Positions 32,750 to 41,615 of a stretch of 64,000 nucleotides of DNA are shown here, piece by piece. Each line of letters starts with the position of its first letter. Position 1 is the stretch's first letter. Below the pieces are notes generated by a model that did not search any database, was not told the DNA's origin, and was given only the letters and a program-made list of their open reading frames with translations. This DNA is from Spirulina sp034932185 (GTDB lineage: Bacteria; Cyanobacteriota; Cyanobacteriia; Cyanobacteriales; Spirulinaceae), in contig NZ_JAYGHW010000066.1 in the NCBI RefSeq assembly GCF_034932185.1, positions 35,913 through 99,912 on the forward strand, given 5' to 3'. A program made the position numbers and the translations under genes.

Positions 32750-34243
32750 TTAAAGGAGGGAGGAGAGGAGTTGATAAATGAGACGGAAAAGGGCGGTGAT
32801 TAGGACTACAATGGCCGCTGCGAAAATTGCCAACAAAAGATAGCCCTTCAGTCCCGTTAAACCCAATCCCCCTAAAACTGCTCCCAAGGCTGCACTGCGA
32901 TGGAACCACGGCACGAAATTCAGCAATCCCACCGTAATCCCCCCTAAAATGGCGAAATCCCACTTTTCTAAAAAGCGACGATATTGGCAATAGATTAATC
33001 CCCCCATGGCCATCCCCCAAAGGCCGATGCTGATGGGTGTGATCCCCTGGATTAAGCTGATCAAGATCATGAAAATTAAGGAACCTTCAAACCCGGTAAA
33101 GGCGGAACTGGCAAGGATTTCAGTTAAACCAAAGGGGGCGCGGGAGCCTCGGCGGGAGGGTTGGGGAATGGGGGCTGGTGGGGGGCCGGGTTGGGCGATC
33201 GCCGGCGCAGGGGGGGGCGGCGGTGCAACGGGGGCCGGGGCCGATGGGGGCGGTGCGGGAGCCGGTTGGGCAGCGGCTTGGGGTTTAGGGGTGAGGAAAC
33301 GCAGCACATCCTCAGCGGATTGGAAGCGATCCTTGGGGGTGGGGCGCATCATCTTATCGAGAATAATCGCGAGGCGATCGCTCGCCTGGGGTGCAAAGCC
33401 CCGCCAATTCCAAGCATTGTTATAGGGATCAAACAGTTCTTGAGAGGGTTTCCCCGTTAACAGCACCAAACAGGTTGCCCCCAACGCATAGAGATCCGTT
33501 GAAGGGTACACCTGAGAACCTTGCATCTGTTCCGGCGGCGCAAACCCCATCGAATAGATCCCCGTCGAACGATTTTGCCCACCGCCCGCCGCTGCTGCTG
33601 TACTGGCCACCTGTTTCACCGCCCCAAAATCCAGTAAAAACAGCCGCCCCTGTTTGTTACGCATGATATTTGAGGGCTTAATATCCCGATGGATCACATC
33701 CCGACTATGGATAAACGCCAACACCCCCAAAATTTCCCGCAACACCTCCACCACTTCCCCCTCACTAAAGGGGCCCCGGGCCGCTAACTCCTGCTCTAGA
33801 TCCTGACCATCAATAAATTCCTGCACCAAATAGAAAAACTGTTCATCCTGATTCCCTTGGCGGTTCGGTGTCACGAGGGGGAAAAAGGCAAAGGAATCGG
33901 GGATCTGTCGATGTTCCCGCCCCAAATCTTCCAAAACCGCCGCTTCGCGCTCAAAAAGGCCTTGGGCGATCGCCAACTGTTGGGGGGAAAGATTCCCCGC
34001 TGGTTGAAACTGCTTCACCACACATTGTCGTAGCGAGGTGGTATAGCGATCGCGGGCTAAAAACGCCGTCCCAAAGCCCCCCTGACCCAAGAGCTTCACC
34101 GGCAAATAGCGCCCCCCTAAAATCAGCGGCATCCCGCATTGAGTACAAAATTTTTGCTGAGTCGTTTTGAGCGTATTGGGATCATCAAGATCAGGAAAAT
34201 GATTCCGTGAGCCACAACTAGGACGAGTACAAAGGATTTCCAT
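32750..34243 (-). CDS. Serine/threonine protein kinase with zinc-ribbon N-terminus and membrane tail
   Basis: 497 residues. The N-terminus MEILCTRPSC ... FCTQCG is a four-Cys zinc-ribbon-like motif also seen in cyanobacterial SpkB-type kinases. The kinase domain (~45-300) shows GQGGFGTAFLARD, VVKQF Lys, catalytic HRDIKPSNIM, LLDFGAVKQ and GFAPPEQ. A Pro/Ala-rich linker (~310-365) leads to about three membrane spans near the C-terminus (LIFMILISLIQGITPISIGL, LLLAIFAAAIVVLITALF). So the kinase domain is probably cytoplasmic and tethered by its tail. ATG 34243 is chosen so that the Cys motif begins the protein. Confidence 0.92.
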   Translation of the reverse strand: MEILCTRPSCGSRNHFPDLDDPNTLKTTQQKFCTQCGMPLILGGRYLPVKLLGQGGFGTAFLARDRYTTSLRQCVVKQFQPAGNLSPQQLAIAQGLFEREAAVLEDLGREHRQIPDSFAFFPLVTPNRQGNQDEQFFYLVQEFIDGQDLEQELAARGPFSEGEVVEVLREILGVLAFIHSRDVIHRDIKPSNIMRNKQGRLFLLDFGAVKQVASTAAAAGGGQNRSTGIYSMGFAPPEQMQGSQVYPSTDLYALGATCLVLLTGKPSQELFDPYNNAWNWRGFAPQASDRLAIILDKMMRPTPKDRFQSAEDVLRFLTPKPQAAAQPAPAPPPSAPAPVAPPPPPAPAIAQPGPPPAPIPQPSRRGSRAPFGLTEILASSAFTGFEGSLIFMILISLIQGITPISIGLWGMAMGGLIYCQYRRFLEKWDFAILGGITVGLLNFVPWFHRSAALGAVLGGLGLTGLKGYLLLAIFAAAIVVLITALFRLIYQLLSSLL

Positions 34244-34337
34244 GCGTCGGGAAAAATGGGGTATGAAGCGAATCCCGACCACCGGGAAACTTCTTCTCTA
34301 GCCTAGCGACCCAAGGGGGAATCTTCAATATCGTTGA

Positions 34338-34515
34338 TGGAAGGAAAGAGGATAGAGGATAGAGAAGAGAGCGAAGTTGCAATCCTCACTCCTCCTTTTG
34401 ATGGGCGTGGGGGCGAAAAATTTTTGTGCCTCCGGCAGGCTTACGCCAACGCCCCTATATCAACTTCCCACTTCCCACTTCCCACTTCCCACTTCCCACT
34501 TCCCACTCCTCACTC
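34338..34515. repeat. Composite repeat: GA-rich leader, interrupted palindrome, CTTCCCA heptamers
   Basis: GGAAAGAGGATAGAGGATAG..., AGCGAAGTTGCAATCCTCAC as at 17428. Then a GGGGGCGAAAAATTTTT palindrome (34404-34457) whose right arm is split by GTGCCTCCGGCAGGCTTACG before CGCCCCTAT. Then CTTCCCA units (34463-34506) that run into CTCACTC. The rbcR stop codon lies inside the last units. Confidence 0.85.
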
Positions 34516-35511
34516 CTTCGTCTCCACCGTTAAAGAAGGCACAGCATCCAAATCCAAGCGAGGAGCCGCGTCAAAGAGGGAAAAATTAGCGTGGGTGGAA
34601 AATTCCGGCAGAATTTCCTGAACAAAGGCATCCGCTGCCTTGGAGCGATAGCGACTGGGGTTGACAATCACCGCCAACATCCGCCGTACTATCACATTGT
34701 CAATCATGGCCCGGTGCAACACCTTCATTTGCAATTCCTTCTCAATGGCGGAAATCGACACAAAGGCCGCCCCTAACCCCGACTGCACGGCATTTTTAAT
34801 TGCCTCAATGGAGTTCAGTTCCATCTCCACCTTGAGCCGTTTGGGGTCAATCTCCGCCCGGCTTAACACCTGATCAATCACTTTGCGAATCGTCGATTGG
34901 GAATCGAGGGCGATGAAGTTGAGCTTATAGAGGTCTTCCCGCTGAATTGTTCCTACTTTAGCCAAGGGATGATCCACGGGGATAATCAGCGCCAGTTCAT
35001 CATCAGCATAGGGGCGCACTCGTAACACATCCTGCAATTCCGCTGGCACTTCACCGCCGATAATGGCCAAATCTACCTGGCCATTGGCCACACTCCAGGA
35101 GGTGCGCCGGGTGGAATGGACTTGTAACTGGACGGAAACATCGGGGTAGGCTTGGCGAAACCGGCCAATCATCCGGGGGAGCAGGTAAGTGCCGGTGGTT
35201 TGGGATGCGCCGACGATCAGCGTGCCGCCTTGGAGGTTTTGGAGATCTTCGATCGCCCGACAGGTTTCTTGGCAAAGGCTGAGGATTTTTTCACCGTAGT
35301 TGAGCAATAAATGGCCGGCTTCGGTCATTTGGGCCCGGCGGCCGCCCCGGTCAAAGAGGGGGACATCCATCTGCCGTTCGAGGTTTTGCACTTGTAAACT
35401 AACGGCAGGCTGGGAAACATAGAGACTATCAGCGGCACGCTTAAAGCTCCCTTCTGTGGCGATCGCCTTGAGAATGCGCAATTGATCCAGCGTGAACGGA
35501 ATTTCAGACAT
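34510..35511 (-). CDS. rbcR: LysR-type regulator RbcR (Ycf30)
   Basis: 333 residues. Controls Rubisco and/or inorganic-carbon genes in cyanobacteria and red-lineage plastids. N-terminal winged helix (TLDQLRILKAIATEGSFKRA, SLYVSQPAVSLQVQNLER, FDRGGRRAQMTEAG) and a substrate-binding domain (LIVGASQTTGTYLLPRMIG, VDLAIIGGEV, NSIEAIKNAVQSGLGAAFVS) match the RbcR group closely. ATG 35511 is used; a GTG two codons upstream is possible. It is divergent from an NnrU gene, with a LysR-type T-N11-A box between. The last codons lie in a heptamer repeat, so the final residues (VETKE) may be repeat-derived. Confidence 0.93.
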   Translation of the reverse strand: MSEIPFTLDQLRILKAIATEGSFKRAADSLYVSQPAVSLQVQNLERQMDVPLFDRGGRRAQMTEAGHLLLNYGEKILSLCQETCRAIEDLQNLQGGTLIVGASQTTGTYLLPRMIGRFRQAYPDVSVQLQVHSTRRTSWSVANGQVDLAIIGGEVPAELQDVLRVRPYADDELALIIPVDHPLAKVGTIQREDLYKLNFIALDSQSTIRKVIDQVLSRAEIDPKRLKVEMELNSIEAIKNAVQSGLGAAFVSISAIEKELQMKVLHRAMIDNVIVRRMLAVIVNPSRYRSKAADAFVQEILPEFSTHANFSLFDAAPRLDLDAVPSLTVETKE

Positions 35512-35671
35512 ATTCACAGGAGCTTGAGGAAAAGCAAGGGAGCCGCGTGACCCAGGGGCATGTTTGATGTCATGCCGTTAGGGAAGTTCTGGGTCAAATC
35601 AAGGAATTTCCCTTAGTGAAAGACAGTATCACAACTGGGGATCAAGCGCTTTGCCCCTGATTCGTAATACT

Positions 35672-35701
35672 TAACAAAGCGTTACCTTCGGCCGCTACAA
35701 T
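35672..35701 (+). promoter_or_regulatory. LysR-type box and -10 element in front of the NnrU gene
   Basis: TAACAAAGCGTTA (35672-35684) is a T-N11-A palindrome of the kind LysR regulators bind, and lies where the -35 box would be. TACAAT (35696-35701) is a good -10, 34 bases before the ATG. The position between rbcR and its divergent neighbour suggests autoregulation or co-control; inferred. Confidence 0.4.
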
Positions 35702-35734
35702 TACAGGGTTAAGAAATATTAAGTATGCCGATCA

Positions 35735-36451
35735 ATGACGGATTTTTTTGGGTGGACAACGAGCCATACGGTGATGTTAGGCCTGCTTTTGGGGTTTGCC
35801 ATTGCCCATAGTGGTTTGGCAGCTTTGCGACCTTGGGGCGAGGGAAAAATTGGGCCCCGACTGTATCGCGTCCTCTTTGCGTTGGTGAGTATCCCCTTGG
35901 CGACGGTGCTGATTATTTACTTCTTTAACCATCGCTATGATGGAGCGATGTTGTGGCATTTGCAGGGTGTGCCGGGGGTGAAGCCGACGGTGTGGATCCT
36001 CAGTGCCATTTCTTTTTTGTTCCTGTATCCCGCCACGTTTAACCTCCTGGAGATTGCGGCGATCGCCCGTCCCGAAGTCCATCTCTTTGAAACCGGCATT
36101 ATCCGCATCACCCGCCATCCCCAAATGGTGGGGCAAATTATTTGGTGTGTGGCCCATACCCTCTGGCTGGGAACCACGTTCACCCTGGTAACTTCCTTGG
36201 GCTTAATTGCCCATCATCTCTTTGCCGTCTGGCATGGCGATCGCCGCCTCGCCGCCAAATATGGCGAAGCCTTCACCGCCGCCAAAGCTCGCACGGCGAT
36301 CGTCCCCTTCCGCGCCCTCCTTGACGGCCGTCAAACCCTCGTTTGGAGTGAATTTTTCCGCCCCGCCTATGCCGGTGTGATCCTCTTCACCCTCCTCCTC
36401 TGGTGGGGCCACCCCTGGCTGATGACCGTCACCGCCCGCGTCCCCTGGTAG
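35735..36451 (+). CDS. NnrU family membrane protein (Z-ISO-like)
   Basis: 238 residues with about six membrane spans (VMLGLLLGFAIAHSGLAAL, VLFALVSIPLATVLIIYFF, ...). NnrU proteins share ancestry with plant 15-cis-zeta-carotene isomerase Z-ISO, which holds haem b; the paired His in GFAIAHSGLAAL, ITRHPQMVG and AHHLFAVWHGDRR are candidate ligands. In cyanobacteria the family is linked to carotenoid isomerisation or to nitrogen oxide metabolism by homology only. It lies divergent to rbcR. Confidence 0.88.
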   Translation: MTDFFGWTTSHTVMLGLLLGFAIAHSGLAALRPWGEGKIGPRLYRVLFALVSIPLATVLIIYFFNHRYDGAMLWHLQGVPGVKPTVWILSAISFLFLYPATFNLLEIAAIARPEVHLFETGIIRITRHPQMVGQIIWCVAHTLWLGTTFTLVTSLGLIAHHLFAVWHGDRRLAAKYGEAFTAAKARTAIVPFRALLDGRQTLVWSEFFRPAYAGVILFTLLLWWGHPWLMTVTARVPW

Positions 36452-36456
36452 TTCCA

Positions 36457-36699
36457 GGATCCCCCCGGCTACGCCGACCCCCTTAACAAGGGGGTTGAAT
36501 TCAGAAACATCCGGCTACGCCGACCCCCTTAAGCGGATGATCCCCCCGGCTACGCCGACCCCCTTAAGCGGATGATCCCCCCGGCTACGCCGACCCCCTT
36601 AAAAAGGGGGTTGAACTCAAAAACCCTCCTTTTTAAGAGATACAGGGGGGATCTCCCCTTAAAAACCCCCCTTTTTAAGGGGGGCAGGGGGGATCTCCC
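36457..36699. repeat. Tandem/dispersed repeat block, CCGGCTACGCCGACCCCC units
   Basis: Four copies of CCGGCTACGCCGACCCCCTT about 35-45 bases apart (near 36466, 36511, 36546 and 36581), separated by GGATGATCCC or an AAGGGGGTTGAA hairpin arm, then CCCCTTAAAAACCCCCC and GGGGGGCAGGGGGGAT as at 20401-20462. No gene here. Confidence 0.8.
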
Positions 36700-36748
36700 T
36701 GAAGCACTGCGATATAATTTGTAACAAAGTCTAAACTTAAACCCCCCC

Positions 36749-37063
36749 ATGAGCGATCCCGTCACCCGTGCCTTCTTCGTTGGCCGCGCCCTTGCCACCG
36801 TTCTCGGTGAAAAAGTAGAACACAGCCTCACCAACGCCCTCAGCGACCTGGGTAAATTTGAAGCCGAACAGCGGGAAAACCTCCGCCAACTCACCACAGA
36901 AGTACTCAGCCGCGCCGATCGCGAACTGAGCCAATTTGAAACCCATGGCTCCGGCGAAACCCCCGCCACCGAAGCATCTCCCACGGATTTACAGGAAACC
37001 ATCGATGACCTCCGCGCTGAAATTGCCCGGCTGCGATCGACCCTGACCCAGTACCGGGCTTAA
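36749..37063 (+). CDS. Small conserved coiled-coil protein
   Basis: 104 residues, cytoplasmic. Short N-terminal conserved block (DPVTRAFFVGRALATVLGEK) followed by two helical stretches (LTNALSDLGKFEAEQRENLRQL ... VLSRADRELSQFE and LQETIDDLRAEIARLRSTL) likely to form coiled coils. I believe it belongs to a cyanobacteria-specific family (DUF6825-like), function unknown. The ATG follows a C-run and has no Shine-Dalgarno. The next gene, a UbiB-like kinase, starts 48 bases later on the same strand. Confidence 0.8.
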   Translation: MSDPVTRAFFVGRALATVLGEKVEHSLTNALSDLGKFEAEQRENLRQLTTEVLSRADRELSQFETHGSGETPATEASPTDLQETIDDLRAEIARLRSTLTQYRA

Positions 37064-37111
37064 CCCCCGTTGCCTGTACTCATTTTTTATAAACCCCTTT
37101 CATAAAACCGC

Positions 37112-38857
37112 GTGTCTGCTCTGTCTCAAACCTCCCTCTCCTATTCCCCCAACCCCTCCACCGAGGAAATGCCCACCGCCATGGAAATCGGCAAGGCACG
37201 TTATCAGTGGAACCGTGACCACTATTCCCCCCTCCGGCGGCGCACTGATATCTGGCGATTTGTCTTCACCTTCGTGGCTGAACTGTGGTGGGATGCGAAA
37301 AAGTGGAGCTATCCCGGTGGCTATAGCGAGGAAAAACGGCGCAAACGCCGCCAAAAACAAGCCGTCTGGGTGCGGGAAAACATTCTCGAACTCGGGCCCA
37401 CATTTATTAAAGTGGGGCAACTGTTTTCCACCCGTGGGGATCTGTTCCCGGTGGAATATGTGGCGGAATTGACCAAGCTTCAAGACCGGGTTCCTGCTTT
37501 TTCCTTCGATCGCGTCAAGGAAATTATTGAAAGCGATACGGGCAAATCGTTGACGGAACTGTTTGCCAGCTTCGATCCCACGCCCCTAGCCGCTGCGAGT
37601 TTGGGGCAAGTCCATCGCGCCCAACTCCACAATGGCGAGGATGTGGTGGTGAAGGTACAGCGACCGGGGTTAAAACAACTGTTCACCATTGATCTGGCCA
37701 TCCTGCGGCGGATTACCCAATATTTCCAAAATCATCCCCGTTGGGGTCGGGGCCGGGATTGGTTGGGGATTTATGAGGAATGTTGCCGGATTCTTTGGGA
37801 AGAAACGGATTATTTACTCGAAGGGCAGAATGCTGATACATTCCGGCGGCATTTTCGTGATTTTGATTGGGTGCGCGTCCCCAAAGTGTATTGGCGTTAC
37901 ACGTCCCCTAGGGTGCTGACGCTGGAATATGTGCCGGGGATTAAGATTAGCCATTATGAGGCGTTGGAGGCCGCCGGTTTGGATCGCAAACGCCTGGCCC
38001 GTCAGGGGGCGGAGGCTTATCTAGAGCAGTTGCTCAATAATGGTTTTTTCCATGCTGATCCCCATCCGGGCAATATTGCCGTTGCTCCCGATGGGGCGAT
38101 GATTTTCTATGATTTTGGGATGATGGGGCGGATTACCGCCAATGTGCGATCGGGGTTGATGGAAACGCTCTTTGGCATTGCTGAGAAAAATGGCGATCGC
38201 GTCATCAATTCTTTAATCAATCTGGGGGCATTACAACCCACAGGGGATATGGGGCCGGTGCGCCGTTCGGTGCAGTATATGCTCGATAACTTCATGGATA
38301 AGCCCTTTGAGGAGCAGTCCGTGACGGCCATTAGTGATGACCTCTATGAAATCGCCTACGATCAACCCTTTCGCTTTCCTGCGACGTTCACCTTCGTGAT
38401 GCGGGCTTTTTCCACCCTCGAAGGGGTGGGCAAGGGCCTGGATCCTGAATTTAGCTTTATGGAAGTGGCTCAACCCTTTGCAATGGATCTGATGACGAAT
38501 AATTCTAGTAATGGCAATAGCATCCTTGATGAGTTGGGGCGGCAGGCGGCCCAAGTGAGTAGCACTGCTCTGGGGTTGCCCCGCCGCATTGAGGATACGA
38601 TTGAGAAGCTTGATCGCGGTGATATTCGCGTGCGGGTGCGATCGAGCGAATCCGATCGCATTCTCCGCCGTTTGGGCATGGTGCAGATGCTGACCAATTA
38701 CTCGATTTTGTTGGTGGGTTTTTTGGTTTGCGGTACGATTTTGATTGTCAATAGCAAAGTGACGCTGGCGATCTTGGCGGCGATCGCCGCCGGAGCCATG
38801 GCCATCATCCTCCTGCGCCTGATGCGGCAAATCAATCGTTACGATCGCTTACCATAA
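37112..38857 (+). CDS. ABC1/UbiB-family atypical kinase
   Basis: 581 residues. UbiB/ADCK family members support prenylquinone (plastoquinone/tocopherol) metabolism at membranes. Visible: the KxGQ motif in FIKVGQLFSTRGDLFP, the Ala-rich loop AAASLGQVH, the VVVKVQRPG Lys, catalytic HADPHPGNI and YDFGMMG. Two C-terminal hydrophobic segments (YSILLVGFLVCGTILIV, LAILAAIAAGAMAIILLRL) anchor it. The start is taken as GTG 37112, since it gives the extended N-terminus before YQWNRDHYSPLRR seen in relatives; ATGs at 37169 and 37181 are possible. Confidence 0.92.
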   Translation: MSALSQTSLSYSPNPSTEEMPTAMEIGKARYQWNRDHYSPLRRRTDIWRFVFTFVAELWWDAKKWSYPGGYSEEKRRKRRQKQAVWVRENILELGPTFIKVGQLFSTRGDLFPVEYVAELTKLQDRVPAFSFDRVKEIIESDTGKSLTELFASFDPTPLAAASLGQVHRAQLHNGEDVVVKVQRPGLKQLFTIDLAILRRITQYFQNHPRWGRGRDWLGIYEECCRILWEETDYLLEGQNADTFRRHFRDFDWVRVPKVYWRYTSPRVLTLEYVPGIKISHYEALEAAGLDRKRLARQGAEAYLEQLLNNGFFHADPHPGNIAVAPDGAMIFYDFGMMGRITANVRSGLMETLFGIAEKNGDRVINSLINLGALQPTGDMGPVRRSVQYMLDNFMDKPFEEQSVTAISDDLYEIAYDQPFRFPATFTFVMRAFSTLEGVGKGLDPEFSFMEVAQPFAMDLMTNNSSNGNSILDELGRQAAQVSSTALGLPRRIEDTIEKLDRGDIRVRVRSSESDRILRRLGMVQMLTNYSILLVGFLVCGTILIVNSKVTLAILAAIAAGAMAIILLRLMRQINRYDRLP

Positions 38858-38931
38858 CGTGCCGCTATCCGCTAATCAGACTAAAATCACAGAGAGCCAA
38901 ATATTCATTACTTAGCAGCAACACAGGAGAT

Positions 38932-39654
38932 ATGGCACGTCGTTTTAAAGGCATTACAGATACCGGCATTCTCCGCTCGGTGAATCAAGATGATTTTTAC
39001 ATCGATCCCGATGGCCGGTTTTGTATTGTGGCCGATGGAATGGGGGGCCATGCCGGGGGTCAAGAGGCCAGCCGCATTGCCACCACAACGATTAGAACGT
39101 ATCTCGATGAAAATTGGGATGCGGAAATCGGCTCCGATGAACTCCTCCAAAAAGCCATCTGGGAAGCCAATCAAGACATTCTTGATGACCAAGATGCCCA
39201 CCCGGAGCGGGCGGATATGGGTACAACGGTGGTGGTCTTGCTCTTTCGGGATGAAGAACCTTGGTGCGGTCACATTGGCGATTCCCGCTTTTATCGGCTC
39301 CGGGGCGAAATCTTAGAGCAGATCACCGAAGATCAAACTTGGGTGGCGCGGGCGATGAAAATGGGAGATCTGTCCCCAGAAGATGCCCGCAATCACCCTT
39401 GGCGACACGTGCTTTCTCAATGTTTAGGGCGACGGGATCTGCAACGCCTCGATATTCAAAAGGTGGATATTCAATCAGGCGATCGCTGTCTCCTGTGTAG
39501 TGATGGCCTCACGGAAGAAGTGGATAATGAGGAAATTTTTCAACACCTGCTCGCGGAGGCCGATGGGGAAGTGGCGATCCAAACCTTAGTAGAAGTGGCA
39601 AAAAACAATGGTGGCTCAGACAATATCACCATTGTGCTCGTCGATGAAGATTAG
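38932..39654 (+). CDS. PP2C-family (PPM) serine/threonine protein phosphatase
   Basis: 240 residues, metal-dependent phosphatase catalytic domain only. The metal-binding Asp residues sit in VNQDDFYID, VADGMGGHAGG, CSDGLTEEVDNEE and GGSDNITIVLVDED. GDSRFYRLRG is also conserved. AGGAG lies 6 bases ahead of the ATG. It could counteract the Ser/Thr kinase encoded 5 kb upstream, but they are not in one operon. A strong terminator follows. Confidence 0.95.
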   Translation: MARRFKGITDTGILRSVNQDDFYIDPDGRFCIVADGMGGHAGGQEASRIATTTIRTYLDENWDAEIGSDELLQKAIWEANQDILDDQDAHPERADMGTTVVVLLFRDEEPWCGHIGDSRFYRLRGEILEQITEDQTWVARAMKMGDLSPEDARNHPWRHVLSQCLGRRDLQRLDIQKVDIQSGDRCLLCSDGLTEEVDNEEIFQHLLAEADGEVAIQTLVEVAKNNGGSDNITIVLVDED

Positions 39655-39705
39655 GGGCCATTGGGCCCGATCTTCAGAAAATTTTTGATTGCATCTCGCT
39701 TTAGC

Positions 39706-39756
39706 CTGCATCCCCTGCCCATTTTCTTGAGGAATGGGGAGGGGATGCAGTTTTTT
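39706..39756 (+). terminator. Rho-independent terminator after the PP2C gene
   Basis: CTGCATCCCCTGCCCATT pairs with AATGGGGAGGGGATGCAG (one bulge) around CTTGAGG, followed by TTTTTT. Confidence 0.88.
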
Positions 39757-40301
39757 CAAGGGGTTATGCAGGCTCACGGAAGGGATCAGCCGTGATTTTG
39801 ATCACAGCATTGTTCCTCTATTACCCCTACTTTGTGCTCATCAGCCCTAACCTTCGGGAATAACAGGAGATGAAATCCGGCTGTATGTTGATCTGCGTAG
39901 GGGCGGAAAATTTTGCGCCACTACATCACTGAAAGGCTACACCATCTGAATGATCCTAATGCCATATTATTCCCTGATTGCATTAAAATACGACGTATCG
40001 TAGAATTAACCTTTTCATTAATCGGGCAGCATCAGGATGCATACTGAGTAAAGGGAACAACTGGTTCAGCACAACCCTGAAACAGGAGCAAGACACTGAC
40101 TGTCTCAACAGTACGCTCTCCCCCCCAACTGAGTTATTTACGGGGTGCTCAACAATGCCTGTGGAGATGGTCTCGCCAAAGCTATGGCTGAAGTCCAGCG
40201 AAATAGCTTGACAGCAGGACATCCTTGAGGCAGCCGAAGCAATGGATCTTCACGCATCCGATCATTTTTGATGAACGTGGAGAGGATGTCAAAGGAGCAA
40301 C
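39757..40301. other. Intergenic region ahead of the signalling island
   Basis: Apart from the palindromic repeat, holds a hairpin GTGATTTTGATCAC near 39792 and an A+T-rich patch (39945-40020) that may contain the promoter of the downstream REC-kinase. A 79-codon open frame on the minus strand (39983-40222) has no ribosome site and no recognisable product; I do not call it. Confidence 0.4.
39874..39927. repeat. Palindromic dispersed repeat, copy 7, worn
   Basis: ATCCGGCTGTATGTTGATCT then TAGGGGCGGAAAATTTTGCGC...ACTACATCA. The left arm matches that at 13474. Confidence 0.65.
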
Positions 40302-41468
40302 ATGGTCAATATTCCTTCTATTCTCGTTGTTGATGATGAACCCAATAACTTTGACGTTATTGAAACCTTCCTAACTGAACAGAATTATCAATTACATTAT
40401 GCCGCTAGCGGGGCAGGGGCGATCGCCACCCTGGAAACCTTTAACCCCGACCTCATCCTCCTCGATGTGATGATGCCCGGCATCGATGGCATTGAAGTTT
40501 GTCGGCAGATTCGTGCCATGGCCCAGTGGCAGGCCGTCCCCATCATCATGGTGACAGCCCTCACCGCCAAATCCGATTTAGCCGCCTGTTTAACCGCCGG
40601 GGCCGACGATTTTATTAGCAAACCCGTCAACGCCTTAGAACTGCGGGCCCGCATTCATTCCATGTTACGAATTAAACAGCAGTATGACAATATTCAAAAC
40701 CTTGCCAATGTCCAAAACAATACCATTCACCTTCTCGAAAGTAGTTTAAGTGAACTCCGGGGCAATTTAGCCTCTAGCCTCTCCCATGAGCTAAATACGC
40801 CCCTCAACGGCATGTTAGGCATGATTGGCTTAATCAAAGAAGATTTAGCCACCATGCCCATTGAAGAATTGCAGGAATTGATCGGTTATGCGGAAGAGTC
40901 AGCCCTGCGCTTAGAAAAACTGACCAAAAAGTTTTTGATCTATCTGGAATTGGAATTGATGGCCCATCGTCAAGAGCCAACCTATCCCTACAGCTTAGAA
41001 GCAGAGCAGACGGATTTTTGTGCTGACAGGATCGAAGCCTTTTTAACCACCATTGCCAGCAAAGCCAATCGTCAAGAAGATCTCATCCTGCAACTCACCG
41101 ATGCAGAACTGGCCATGAGTGAACGCTATCTCATGACAATCCTTCATGAACTTATTGACAATGCCATTAAATTTTCTCAACCCGGCACAGCGATCAAAGT
41201 CCAGGGCAAGATCCAGGAGGATCGCTTTGTTTTTTTAGTTCACGACTTTGGTCGGGGCATGACGGAGGAGCAATTGCATAAAGTGGGGGCTTTCATGCAG
41301 TTTGAGCGTAAATTTTATGAGCAGCAGGGGGTAGGCTTAGGGTTGAAAATTGTCAATAAAATTATTGAAAAAGTGGGAGGAGCGTTAAAAATCACCAGTG
41401 TTTATAATCAGGAAACACAGGTGGAAGTGATCTTGCCGCTATGGGTGGAGCCTCATGAATCAAGGTAA
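40302..41468 (+). CDS. Response regulator-histidine kinase hybrid (REC-HisKA-HATPase)
   Basis: 388-residue cytoplasmic protein. Residues 5-125: receiver with VVDDEPNNFD, phosphoacceptor in LILLDVMMPGIDG and Lys in FISKPVN. Then a coiled coil, the HisKA box SSLSHELNTPLNGMLGMIG (His ~163) and HATPase motifs ELIDNAIKFS, VHDFGRGM and GVGLGLKIV. Because the receiver precedes the kinase, it probably relays a signal from another kinase to its own transmitter. CAAAGGAGCAAC just before the ATG is a good ribosome site. The receiver is nearly the same as that of the next gene. Confidence 0.93.
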   Translation: MVNIPSILVVDDEPNNFDVIETFLTEQNYQLHYAASGAGAIATLETFNPDLILLDVMMPGIDGIEVCRQIRAMAQWQAVPIIMVTALTAKSDLAACLTAGADDFISKPVNALELRARIHSMLRIKQQYDNIQNLANVQNNTIHLLESSLSELRGNLASSLSHELNTPLNGMLGMIGLIKEDLATMPIEELQELIGYAEESALRLEKLTKKFLIYLELELMAHRQEPTYPYSLEAEQTDFCADRIEAFLTTIASKANRQEDLILQLTDAELAMSERYLMTILHELIDNAIKFSQPGTAIKVQGKIQEDRFVFLVHDFGRGMTEEQLHKVGAFMQFERKFYEQQGVGLGLKIVNKIIEKVGGALKITSVYNQETQVEVILPLWVEPHESR

Positions 41469-41615
41469 ACATTGAAAATTGTTCGATGGGATTCAAAACC
41501 CAAGCCCATTATCATCAATCATGATCAGGGTGATCTCCATCTCGATTAGCAATAATCAGATCTTGGAGGATAGTTGATTGAGTTAAAAATTCGGTTCAGT
41601 TAAGGATTTGAGGTT

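Noticed and set aside
34841..35300. Possible misassignment of the LysR regulator to NdhR/CcmR
   Set aside because: The N-terminal and central blocks match the RbcR/Ycf30 group more closely, so rbcR is kept.
36550..37002. 150-codon minus-strand open frame
   Set aside because: It runs antisense through the small coiled-coil gene and then translates the CCGGCTACGCC repeat block.
39983..40222. 79-codon minus-strand open frame
   Set aside because: No ribosome site, no recognisable product; position upstream of the REC-kinase is better explained as regulatory spacer.
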